Source of the DNA: Rhodobacter sp.
GTDB lineage: Bacteria > Pseudomonadota > Alphaproteobacteria > Rhodobacterales > Rhodobacteraceae
Reading direction: 5' to 3'
DNA length: 6,680 bases
Assembly (NCBI GenBank): GCA_027482795.1
Contig: JAIXVS010000222.1
Location: 1-6,680, forward strand
Positions 1 through 5,600 of the stretch are shown in pieces. The notes beneath the pieces are model-generated. The model was not told where the DNA came from, did not search any database, and saw nothing but the letters and a program-made list of their open reading frames with translations. A program made the position numbers and the translations under genes. Position 1 is the stretch's first letter; the number at the start of each line of letters is the position of its first letter.

Positions 1-201
1 AAATGCGATGATCCATCCGATCTGGATGATGCGATCATGGAGATGATCCGCTATGACGGCCCCGTGATTTTCGATTGCCTTGTGGAAAAGCATGAAAACT
101 GCTTCCCCATGATCCCATCGGGCAAGCCGCATAACGAAATGCTGCTTGGGGACGCCGATACTCAAGGTGTCATCGGGGCCAAAGGCGCGGTGCTGGTCTA
201 A
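1..201 (+). CDS. ilvB: Acetolactate synthase large subunit, 3' end only (partial)
   Basis: The last 66 codons of a gene entering from the left edge, in frame with position 1 and ending at TAA 199-201. The visible protein contains the stretch ENCFPMIPSGKPHNEMLL near its C-terminus, which I recognise as the end of the catalytic large subunit of acetohydroxyacid synthase (ThDP/FAD/Mg-dependent). That enzyme condenses two pyruvates to acetolactate, or pyruvate and 2-oxobutyrate to acetohydroxybutyrate, the first common step of valine, leucine and isoleucine synthesis. The catalytic and cofactor-binding regions lie outside the window, so the call rests on the tail and on the regulatory-subunit gene starting 36 nt downstream. 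The symbol could equally be ilvI. Cytoplasmic. Confidence 0.9.
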   Translation, partial: KCDDPSDLDDAIMEMIRYDGPVIFDCLVEKHENCFPMIPSGKPHNEMLLGDADTQGVIGAKGAVLV

Positions 202-237
202 GCGGCCCGCCAACCTCCCATTATAAAAGGTAAAGAC

Positions 238-798
238 ATGTCAGCCCTCAATATCAAAAAAGGCAGCACCAGCCATTCGGCATACGAGCTGCGCGATCCA
301 AACGCGCCCGGGATTGAAAGCCACACTTTGGCCGTGGTGGTCGATAATGAAAGCGGCGTTTTGGCGCGGGTGATTGGGCTGTTTTCGGGGCGCGGGTATA
401 ATATCGAAAGCTTGACCGTGGCCGAAACCGACCATGCCAGCCACCGATCCCGCATCACCATTGTCACTACAGGCACCCCGCAGGTGATTGAGCATATAAA
501 ATCGCTGCTGGAACGTATGGTTCCTGTGCACGAAGTGCATGATCTAACGGTCGAAGGCCCATCTGTGCAGCGCGAACTTGCGCTGCTGAAAGTGGCTGGC
601 AAAGGCGAGGCGCGGATTGAAGCGCTGCGTTTGGCCGAGATTTTCCGCGCCAATGTGGTGGATTCCACGCTGGAATCTTTCGTGTTTGAAATGACAGGCA
701 CACCCGTGAAAATCGACGCTTTTGCCGATTTGATGCGCCCCTTGGGCCTTGTCGAAATTGCCCGCACGGGCGTTGCGGCGCTGTCGCGCGGGGTCTAA
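238..798 (+). CDS. ilvN: Acetolactate synthase small (regulatory) subunit
   Basis: A 186-residue regulatory subunit that activates the large subunit and confers valine feedback inhibition. An N-terminal ACT domain spans about residues 29-102 and contains NESGVLARVIGLFSGRGYN. Gly40 and Asn55 align with Gly14 and Asn29 of E. coli IlvH, residues tied to valine sensitivity, so feedback control is probably intact. The C-terminal half (about 110-183, with EIFRANVVDSTLESF and ARTGVAALSRG) is the usual ALS small-subunit domain. Compared with E. coli IlvH it carries about 26 extra N-terminal residues, which I regard as normal for Rhodobacteraceae. ATG 238 is preceded by AAAGG (226-230) with 7 nt spacing. 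Co-transcription with the large-subunit gene is likely given the 36-nt gap. ilvH is the alternative symbol. Confidence 0.97.
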   Translation: MSALNIKKGSTSHSAYELRDPNAPGIESHTLAVVVDNESGVLARVIGLFSGRGYNIESLTVAETDHASHRSRITIVTTGTPQVIEHIKSLLERMVPVHEVHDLTVEGPSVQRELALLKVAGKGEARIEALRLAEIFRANVVDSTLESFVFEMTGTPVKIDAFADLMRPLGLVEIARTGVAALSRGV

Positions 799-816
799 TC
801 CCGCCGCCGCCCTTTC

Positions 817-870
817 ATTTTGGCCCAAATACCTTGGGGGTAGGCCGCTTTGGCCCTTTGCCAAAGCGGC
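817..870. repeat. Palindromic intergenic element between ilvN and ccmF
   Basis: Two dyads sit close together in the gap after ilvN. Positions 817-830 (ATTTTGGCCCAAAT) form a near-palindrome with one mismatched pair. Positions 844-853 (GCCGCTTTGG) and 861-870 (CCAAAGCGGC) form a perfect 10-bp inverted repeat with a 7-nt loop. Together with the adjacent GGGGGT tract and the hairpin at 871-889, the arrangement resembles intergenic modules that I recall being scattered downstream of genes in Rhodobacteraceae genomes. Only one copy lies in this window, so its repetitive nature is inferred from memory. No coding potential is apparent here. Confidence 0.55.
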
Positions 871-890
871 AAGGGGGCACAGCCCCTTTT
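871..890 (+). terminator. Probable intrinsic terminator after ilvBN
   Basis: Positions 871-878 pair with 882-889 (AAGGGGGC / GCCCCTTT, one G-T wobble) around a 3-nt ACA loop, and the stem runs into a short T tract (887-890). It lies 73 nt after the ilvN stop codon and directly behind the 10-bp hairpin at 844-870. It is the only terminator-like structure between ilvN and ccmF, so it probably ends the ilvBN transcript. The T run is only four bases and is partly used in the stem, so termination may be leaky. Confidence 0.45.
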
Positions 891-917
891 GCCGCACGTC
901 AAAGTGACCCGCCCCCA

Positions 918-946
918 TTTGCATCTGCGCCGCCCTGCCCTATGAT
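918..946 (+). promoter_or_regulatory. Putative sigma-70-type promoter for ccmF-ccmH
   Basis: TATGAT (941-946) matches five of six bases of the -10 consensus. TTTGCA (918-923) matches four of six of the -35 consensus, with an ideal 17-bp spacer. It lies just after the terminator-like hairpin and just before ccmF. Transcription would start near 953, giving a leader of about 14 nt that retains the AGGGAG ribosome binding site (955-960). This is seen by eye only; housekeeping promoters in this group can be poorly conserved. Confidence 0.45.
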
Positions 947-966
947 AGCGCAAAAGGGAGCCGCGC

Positions 967-2943
967 ATGATTATCGAGCTTGGGCATTTCGCACTGATTT
1001 TGGCCTTTATGGTGGCAATTGTGCAAACGATCCTGCCGCTGTGGGGGGCCTATACCCGCGATGGGCGGATGATGGCCGTGGCGGGGCCTGCCGCGCTGGC
1101 CCAAGCGGGGCTGATCGCGCTGTCCTTTGCGGCGCTGACCTATGGCTTTGTCACATCGGACTTTTCGCTGAAATTGGTGGTGGAAAATTCGCACACGGCC
1201 AAGCCGATGCTGTACAAAATCAGCGGCGTTTGGGGCAACCACGAAGGATCGCTGTTGCTGTGGGCGCTGTGTTTGGCCATTTTCGGCGCGGCTGCGGCAA
1301 TTTGGGGCGGCAATTTGCCCACCACGCTGCGCGCGCGGGTTTTGGCGGTGCAGGGCAGCATTGGCGTGGCGTTTGTCGCGTTCATGCTGTTCACTTCGAA
1401 CCCGTTTTTGCGCCTTGCCTCGCCGCCGATGAACGGGGGCGATTTGAACCCGCTGCTGCAAGACCCCGGCCTCGCCTTTCATCCGCCGTTTTTGTACCTT
1501 GGCTATGTCGGCCTATCGATGAGCTTTTCCTTCGCCATCGCAGCCCTTTTGGAAGGGCGCGTTGATGCCGCATGGGGGCGCTGGGTGCGGCCGTGGACGC
1601 TGGCGGCATGGGTGTTTTTGACCATCGGCATCGCCATGGGCAGTTGGTGGGCCTACTATGAATTGGGCTGGGGCGGGTTTTGGTTTTGGGACCCTGTGGA
1701 AAACGCCAGCTTTATGCCATGGCTGATCGGGGCTGCCCTGCTGCATTCGGCCATTGTGGTGGAAAAGCGTGAAAGCCTAAAGGCTTGGACAATTTTCTTG
1801 GCGATTTTGGCCTTTGGCTTTTCGCTGATGGGCACGTTCATTGTGCGCTCGGGCATCATCACCTCGGTGCATAGCTTTGCGGTTGACCCAGAACGCGGCA
1901 TGTTCATTTTGCTGATTTTGGCGTTTTTCATGGGCGGGGCATTCGTGCTGTTTGCCCTGCGCGCGCCTGTGCTGGCGGCGAAGGGGGTGTTTTCGATGGT
2001 CTCGCGCGAAAGTGCGCTGGTCGCCAACAACCTGCTGCTGTCGGTGTCCGCCTTTGTGGTGTTTGTCGGCACGATGTGGCCGCTGTTTGCCGAACTGGCC
2101 TTTGGGCGCAAGCTGTCGGTGGGCGCGCCGTTTTTTGATGCGGCGTTCACGCCCTTTATGGTCGCGCTGGCGCTGATTTTGCCCTTGGGCGCGATTATGC
2201 CGTGGAAGCGCGCCAATATCGGGCGCAGCGCGCTGCCACTGGTTGGGGCGGCGGCGCTGGCGCTGGCGGGGCTGGCGCTGACCTTTGCAGTGCAAACGGG
2301 GCGCTCGGCTGTGGGGCCGATTGGCGTTGGCCTTGGGCTGTGGGTTGTGCTGGGGGCGCTGGTGGATTTGGGCCAGCGGTCTGGGCGCGGTGGCTTTGGC
2401 GAACGCATAGGGCGCGCGCTGCGCCTGCCGCGCGCCGATTGGGGCCGCGCAGTCGCGCATATTGGCATGGGGGTGACGGTTTTCGCCGTGGCCGCGATGA
2501 CCACTTGGCTGCGCGAAGATATTCGCGCTGTGAACATCGGCGAAAGTTTCCCCTTGGGTGCCTATGAGGTGAAACTGGTTGCCGTCAGCGATGTGCAGGG
2601 GCCAAATTACACCGCCAGCCGCGCCGAAATGTTGGTGACTAAAGATGGCGCTGCCGTGGCAACCCTATTCCCCGAAAAGCGGATCTATCCAGTGGCAGCC
2701 ATGCCCACCACCGAAGCGGCCATTGACCAAGGCATTTTCCGCGATGTCTATCTGGTGATCGGTGATCCGCAAGAGGCGGGCGGTTACGCGGTGCGCGGCT
2801 ACATCAAGCCCTTTGCCAATTGGATTTGGGGCGGCGCGCTGCTGATGGCGCTGGGCGGGTTGATTTCGCTGACAGATCGGCGGTACCGCGTGGCGGCGGG
2901 GGCAAAGTCTAAGCCCGATGCAATGCCTGTGGCGGCGGAGTAG
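967..2943 (+). CDS. ccmF: Heme lyase CcmF (System I cytochrome c maturation)
   Basis: A 658-residue multi-spanning inner-membrane protein, close to the usual CcmF length. It takes heme from holo-CcmE and, with CcmH, attaches it to the CXXCH cysteines of apocytochrome c in the periplasm. The tryptophan-rich WWD heme-handling segment lies at about residues 226-252, including WGGFWFWDPVENASFMPW. Four histidines match the E. coli heme ligands: His172 (in FHPPFLYLGY), His260 (in ALLHS), His302 (in SVHSFAVDP) and His498 (in VAHIGMGV), corresponding to His173, 261, 303 and 491. A periplasmic domain follows (about 517-615), then a final membrane span near 619-636. ATG 967 has AGGGAG 6 nt upstream. 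ccmE, often just upstream of ccmF in relatives, is absent here. The stop TAG is 3 nt from ccmH, so the two genes are surely co-transcribed. Confidence 0.98.
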   Translation: MIIELGHFALILAFMVAIVQTILPLWGAYTRDGRMMAVAGPAALAQAGLIALSFAALTYGFVTSDFSLKLVVENSHTAKPMLYKISGVWGNHEGSLLLWALCLAIFGAAAAIWGGNLPTTLRARVLAVQGSIGVAFVAFMLFTSNPFLRLASPPMNGGDLNPLLQDPGLAFHPPFLYLGYVGLSMSFSFAIAALLEGRVDAAWGRWVRPWTLAAWVFLTIGIAMGSWWAYYELGWGGFWFWDPVENASFMPWLIGAALLHSAIVVEKRESLKAWTIFLAILAFGFSLMGTFIVRSGIITSVHSFAVDPERGMFILLILAFFMGGAFVLFALRAPVLAAKGVFSMVSRESALVANNLLLSVSAFVVFVGTMWPLFAELAFGRKLSVGAPFFDAAFTPFMVALALILPLGAIMPWKRANIGRSALPLVGAAALALAGLALTFAVQTGRSAVGPIGVGLGLWVVLGALVDLGQRSGRGGFGERIGRALRLPRADWGRAVAHIGMGVTVFAVAAMTTWLREDIRAVNIGESFPLGAYEVKLVAVSDVQGPNYTASRAEMLVTKDGAAVATLFPEKRIYPVAAMPTTEAAIDQGIFRDVYLVIGDPQEAGGYAVRGYIKPFANWIWGGALLMALGGLISLTDRRYRVAAGAKSKPDAMPVAAE

Positions 2944-2946
2944 GCG

Positions 2947-3393
2947 ATGCGCAGCCTTTTGATCTTGCTGGTTTTTCTGGCATCTCCCGCCTTTGCGGTG
3001 CAGCCCGATGAAATGCTAAAAGACCCCGCACTCGAGGCGCGGGCGCGCGCGATCACGATCAACCTGCGCTGCCCCGTCTGCCAAGGCGAAAGCATCGACG
3101 ATTCCAATGCGCCCATCAGCCGCGATCTGCGCCTTGCCGTGCGCGAGCGTCTTATGGCAGGCGACAGCGACGATCAGGTGATTGACTATGTCACCACGCG
3201 CTATGGCGAATTCGTGCTGTTTAAACCGCGCACAACGGGGTCGGGGCTGATCTTGTGGCTGGCGGGGCCGCTGATGCTGCTGGCAGGCGCAGGCATAGCC
3301 TTTGCCACCCTGCGCGCGCGGCAAACCGCGCCCGAACCTGCCAAGCTGACGGCCGCCGAGCAGGCCGAATTGGACAAGCTTTTGCGCAAATAG
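2947..3393 (+). CDS. ccmH: Cytochrome c maturation protein CcmH (short, CcmL/Ccl2 type)
   Basis: A 148-residue thiol-redox protein anchored in the inner membrane and facing the periplasm. A signal peptide covers residues 1-17 with a likely cleavage after AFA. The diagnostic motif LRCPVCQ (residues 40-46, Cys42 and Cys45) reduces or resolves disulfides on the apocytochrome heme-binding site. A membrane anchor lies at about 101-121, followed by a short cytoplasmic tail. This is the single-domain form; the TPR domain fused to CcmH in E. coli is a separate gene (ccmI/cycH) in many alphaproteobacteria and is not in this window. The start ATG has GGAG (2937-2940) upstream, overlapping the 3' end of ccmF. 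The ccmF-ccmH pair without ccmG between them corresponds to ccl1-ccl2 of Rhodobacter capsulatus. Confidence 0.97.
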   Translation: MRSLLILLVFLASPAFAVQPDEMLKDPALEARARAITINLRCPVCQGESIDDSNAPISRDLRLAVRERLMAGDSDDQVIDYVTTRYGEFVLFKPRTTGSGLILWLAGPLMLLAGAGIAFATLRARQTAPEPAKLTAAEQAELDKLLRK

Positions 3394-3444
3394 CCCTTTC
3401 CCTAACCGCCCCCGCGCCGTAACTTGCCTAAAACGGGGGGCAAC

Positions 3445-4368
3445 ATGGCCAAAACCATTCTGATCGGCGCGCCAATCTACGAAGGCCAGCGCAATTTGGG
3501 CTGTGTTATGGGGCCTGCGGCCTATCGCATCGCGGGCCTGCGCGCAGCGATTGCCGATCTGGGGCATGAGGTGGACGATTGGGGCGATCTGGCGCTGGGG
3601 CCTTTGCCAAGCGCAACCTGCAACAACGCCGCCGTGCATCATCTACCGCAGGTCTTAGCATGGACAGCGCTGCTGGCAGATAGGACCGAAGCCGCGCTTA
3701 TGGCGGGCGGGTTGCCGATGATCCTTGGCGGCGATCATAGCCTTGCCTTGGGCAGTGTGGCTGGGGCCGCGCGCCATGCGGCAGCGCAAACCCGCCCTCT
3801 GTTTTTGCTGTGGCTGGACGCGCATTCGGATTTTCATACAGTAGAAACCACCACCTCGGGCAATTTGCACGGCACCCCCGTGGCTTATATCGCAGGGCGC
3901 GCGGGGTTTGATCCCTTCCCCCCCTTCCCTGCCCCAATCCCTGCGCAAAACATCTGCCTGTTCGGCATTCGCAGCGTCGATCCTGCCGAACATGCAGCCC
4001 TCTTGCGCGCCGATATTGCCATCAACGACATGCGCGTGTTGGACGAGAGGGGCGTTGTTGCCCCACTGGCCGAATTTTTGGCCCGTGTGCGGGCAGCCAA
4101 TGGCCTATTGCACGTGTCTTTGGATGTGGATTTCCTAGACCCCGCCATTGCCCCTGCGGTTGGGACAACTGTCCCAGGCGGGGCCACCTTTCGCGAGGCG
4201 CATTTGGTGATGGAATTGCTGCACGAAAGCGGGCTGGTGACATCGCTGGACTTGGTGGAACTGAACCCGTTTTTGGATGAACGCGGCCGCACGGCGAAAC
4301 TGATGGTCGATCTGGTGGGCAGCCTGATGGGCCGCAAAGTGTTCGACCGCGTGACGCGCAGTTTCTAA
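3445..4368 (+). CDS. rocF: Arginase
   Basis: A 307-residue ureohydrolase that splits L-arginine into ornithine and urea using a binuclear manganese site. The metal ligands are all present: His98 in GGDHS, Asp125, His127 and Asp129 in DAHSD, and Asp227 and Asp229 in SLDVDFLDP. Arginase-specific elements include SGNLHGTPV (Ser138, His142), Asp179 in SVDP and Glu272 in LVELNP, which separate it from agmatinase. His131 replaces the Asn (Asn130 in human arginase I) that usually contacts the substrate carboxylate. An in-frame TTG at 3424 would add seven residues, but ATG 3445 is preferred because it gives the normal MAKTILIGAP start and has a G-rich tract (3435-3440) upstream. It lies 51 nt behind ccmH and may share its transcript; I see no convincing promoter of its own. 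Likely cytoplasmic, serving arginine catabolism. Confidence 0.95.
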   Translation: MAKTILIGAPIYEGQRNLGCVMGPAAYRIAGLRAAIADLGHEVDDWGDLALGPLPSATCNNAAVHHLPQVLAWTALLADRTEAALMAGGLPMILGGDHSLALGSVAGAARHAAAQTRPLFLLWLDAHSDFHTVETTTSGNLHGTPVAYIAGRAGFDPFPPFPAPIPAQNICLFGIRSVDPAEHAALLRADIAINDMRVLDERGVVAPLAEFLARVRAANGLLHVSLDVDFLDPAIAPAVGTTVPGGATFREAHLVMELLHESGLVTSLDLVELNPFLDERGRTAKLMVDLVGSLMGRKVFDRVTRSF

Positions 4369-4371
4369 CGC

Positions 4372-5412
4372 CTAGTCAGGGTCGCGGTAGATATGCCGTG
4401 CGCCTTGCCAATCGGTTACCATATACCCTTGCGCGCTGCGTTCCAGATAATCAGGCCCAATGGGCACTTTGCCAAACCCGCCCGGAATATCCAGCACATA
4501 GGTCGGCACCCCCATGCCCGACATGCGCCCGCGCAATTGCGCCATAATCGCTTGGCCCGCGGCAATAGTGGTGCGGAAATGGCTGGTGCCTTGCGCCAAA
4601 TCGCAGTGGTGCAGGTAATAAGGCTGCACGCGCAAGGTTAGCAGGGCGCGAAACAGCGCCTCTAACGTGGCGGCATCATCATTGACCCCGCGCAGCAGCA
4701 CGGTTTGCGACACCATGGGAAAGCCCGCATCTGCAATGCGCGCCAGTGCCGCGCAGGCGGCTGGGGTCAGCTCGTCTACGTGGTTGGTATGCACGCCGAC
4801 ATAGACTGTGGGGCGCGCGCGCAGGGCGGCGATCATAGCATCGTCAATCCGCTGCGGGGCCACCACGGGCACGCGCGTGTGCAGGCGGATGATTTGCACA
4901 TGGGGAATGGCCGACAGGCGCGCCATGATGGACGCTATGCGGCGTGGCGACAGCGACATCGGGTCACCGCCTGTCAAAATAACCTCCCAAATCGCGGGGG
5001 TTTTGGCGATATAGTCCAGCGCCGCTGTCAGGGCGGGTTCGGGCAGGGCCGCCGCCTCGCCCACCACTTCGCGGCGGAAACAAAAGCGGCAATATACCTC
5101 GCAGGCGTGGGTTGCAGCCAAAATCACGCGGTCAGGGTAGCGGTGGGTCAGGCCATAGGTTGGGCTGTGGGCGCTATCGCCGATAGGGTCGGTCAGCTCT
5201 TCTGGGCGGGTCACCAATTCGCGCGCATCGGGCACAAATTGCGCCGCCACGGCGGGGCTTTGCACGCCCGCCATCTCAGACGTGATGCGAATGCGAAAAT
5301 TTTCCTCGACCCGCGCCAAATCACCCGCCTGATCGGGGGCAACCAGACCTGCCGCGATCAGGTCATCCACGCTGTTCAGGCTGGCATTTAGGGGCGCATT
5401 TGGGCTGTTCAT
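4372..5412 (-). CDS. kamA: Radical-SAM lysine 2,3-aminomutase family protein (KamA/EpmB-like)
   Basis: A 346-residue radical-SAM, PLP-dependent enzyme of the lysine 2,3-aminomutase family. Cys104, Cys108 and Cys111 (CEVYCRFC) bind the 4Fe-4S cluster, TGGDP (147-151) is the SAM-contacting segment, and Lys315 in GGFGKVP should hold PLP. Asp271 in HHCDLAQG and Asp308 in YVLDIPGG match the two aspartates that hold the lysine side-chain amine in clostridial KamA (Asp293, Asp330). The protein lacks the C-terminal extension of the clostridial enzyme (about 416 residues) and is near the size of EpmB (342), which makes beta-lysine for elongation factor P. Free-lysine mutase or EpmB-type roles are both possible; no efp or epmA is nearby to decide. 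ATG 5412 is chosen over in-frame TTG 5433; neither has a clear ribosome binding site. It converges on arginase. Confidence 0.9.
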   Translation of the reverse strand: MNSPNAPLNASLNSVDDLIAAGLVAPDQAGDLARVEENFRIRITSEMAGVQSPAVAAQFVPDARELVTRPEELTDPIGDSAHSPTYGLTHRYPDRVILAATHACEVYCRFCFRREVVGEAAALPEPALTAALDYIAKTPAIWEVILTGGDPMSLSPRRIASIMARLSAIPHVQIIRLHTRVPVVAPQRIDDAMIAALRARPTVYVGVHTNHVDELTPAACAALARIADAGFPMVSQTVLLRGVNDDAATLEALFRALLTLRVQPYYLHHCDLAQGTSHFRTTIAAGQAIMAQLRGRMSGMGVPTYVLDIPGGFGKVPIGPDYLERSAQGYMVTDWQGARHIYRDPD

Positions 5413-5415
5413 AAG

Positions 5416-5439
5416 GCGGGCTTCTACACCCAAGCCCGC
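5416..5439 (-). promoter_or_regulatory. Hairpin in the kamA leader next to the start codon
   Basis: GCGGGCTT (5416-5423) and AAGCCCGC (5432-5439) form a perfect 8-bp inverted repeat with an 8-nt loop. In the minus-strand transcript the structure ends 3 nt before ATG 5412, exactly where a ribosome binding site would lie, and no Shine-Dalgarno-like sequence is seen. Its 5434-5439 arm could instead pair with GCGGGC at 5451-5456, giving two mutually exclusive folds. A translational control role is inferred; GC-rich DNA makes chance hairpins fairly common. Confidence 0.35.
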
Positions 5440-5443
5440 AGGG

Positions 5444-5483
5444 GCGGCAAGCGGGCGAATAGGCGCGGCAAAGGCGGGCGAAT
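5444..5483. repeat. Imperfect direct repeat in the kamA-gyrA intergenic region
   Basis: GCGGCAA followed by GCGGGCGAAT occurs at 5444-5460 and again at 5465-5483, the second copy with two extra bases (AG) between the parts. The 10-bp cores (5451-5460 and 5474-5483) start 23 bp apart, about two turns of the helix, so both would face the same side of the DNA. The second copy runs into the palindrome at 5476-5489. This could be an operator pair or a local duplication; the sequence alone does not show a regulator. Confidence 0.5.
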
Positions 5484-5489
5484 TCGCCC
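5476..5489. promoter_or_regulatory. Perfect 14-bp palindrome upstream of gyrA
   Basis: GGGCGAATTCGCCC reads the same on both strands. It overlaps the second copy of the direct repeat and lies 1 bp from the DnaA box at 5491-5499. A dimeric regulator could bind such a site; none is identified. It has no T run, so it is not a typical terminator. Confidence 0.4.
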
Positions 5490-5490
5490 C

Positions 5491-5499
5491 TTATCCACA
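5491..5499 (+). promoter_or_regulatory. Perfect DnaA box upstream of gyrA
   Basis: TTATCCACA is an exact match to the high-affinity 9-mer bound by the replication initiator DnaA. It lies 102 bp before the gyrA start codon and about 30 bp upstream of the putative -35 element. I saw no second box beside it and no origin-type cluster, so a regulatory or DnaA-titrating site is more likely than an origin. An exact match in GC-rich DNA is uncommon but could still arise by chance. Confidence 0.5.
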
Positions 5500-5528
5500 A
5501 GCAAAGCGCGTAAAATGCCCTGCTTGCC

Positions 5529-5556
5529 TTGCACCACGGGTGGGGTTTGGTATAGG
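5529..5556 (+). promoter_or_regulatory. Possible gyrA promoter
   Basis: TTGCAC (5529-5534) and TATAGG (5551-5556) are separated by 16 bp, matching three and four of the six consensus bases of the -35 and -10 elements. Transcription would begin near 5563, giving a leader of about 38 nt before GTG 5601. Some promoter is needed here because the gene upstream runs the other way. The match is modest, and no equally good candidate was found for the divergent kamA gene. Confidence 0.35.
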
Positions 5557-5600
5557 GTCTTTCCAACAATATCTAGAGTTTTGACCAAAGGCTTAGTGCT

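Noticed and set aside
198..767. A 189-codon minus-strand open frame opposite ilvN
   Set aside because: Antisense shadow; IlvN on the plus strand is unambiguous.
834..1565. A 243-codon plus-strand open frame overlapping the start of ccmF
   Set aside because: It lies in another frame over ccmF, has low-complexity Gly/Ala/Arg-rich translation and no recognisable domain; GC-rich codon bias explains it.
1656..2537. A 293-codon minus-strand open frame inside ccmF
   Set aside because: Antisense shadow of ccmF; the Ser/Pro/Ala/Lys-rich translation has no domain, and the CcmF reading has conserved heme-binding motifs.
3424..3444. TTG 3424 as the arginase start
   Set aside because: It would add seven residues before the conserved MAKTILIGAP start and would use a weaker codon with no ribosome binding site in front of it.
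4345..4389. A terminator between arginase and kamA (ACCGCG 4346-4351 with CGCGGT 4383-4388)
   Set aside because: Only 6 bp with a loop of about 31 nt and no T run on either strand.
4705..5391. A 228-codon plus-strand open frame opposite kamA
   Set aside because: Antisense shadow; His/Gly/Arg-rich with no domain, whereas the minus-strand reading has the radical-SAM cysteine motif.
5413..5433. TTG 5433 as the kamA start
   Set aside because: No ribosome binding site precedes it, it lies inside the hairpin, and the extra residues match nothing I know in the family; ATG 5412 is favoured, though not proven.
5476..5499. A replication origin near the DnaA box
   Set aside because: Only one DnaA box, no AT-rich unwinding region, and none of the genes usually beside alphaproteobacterial origins.
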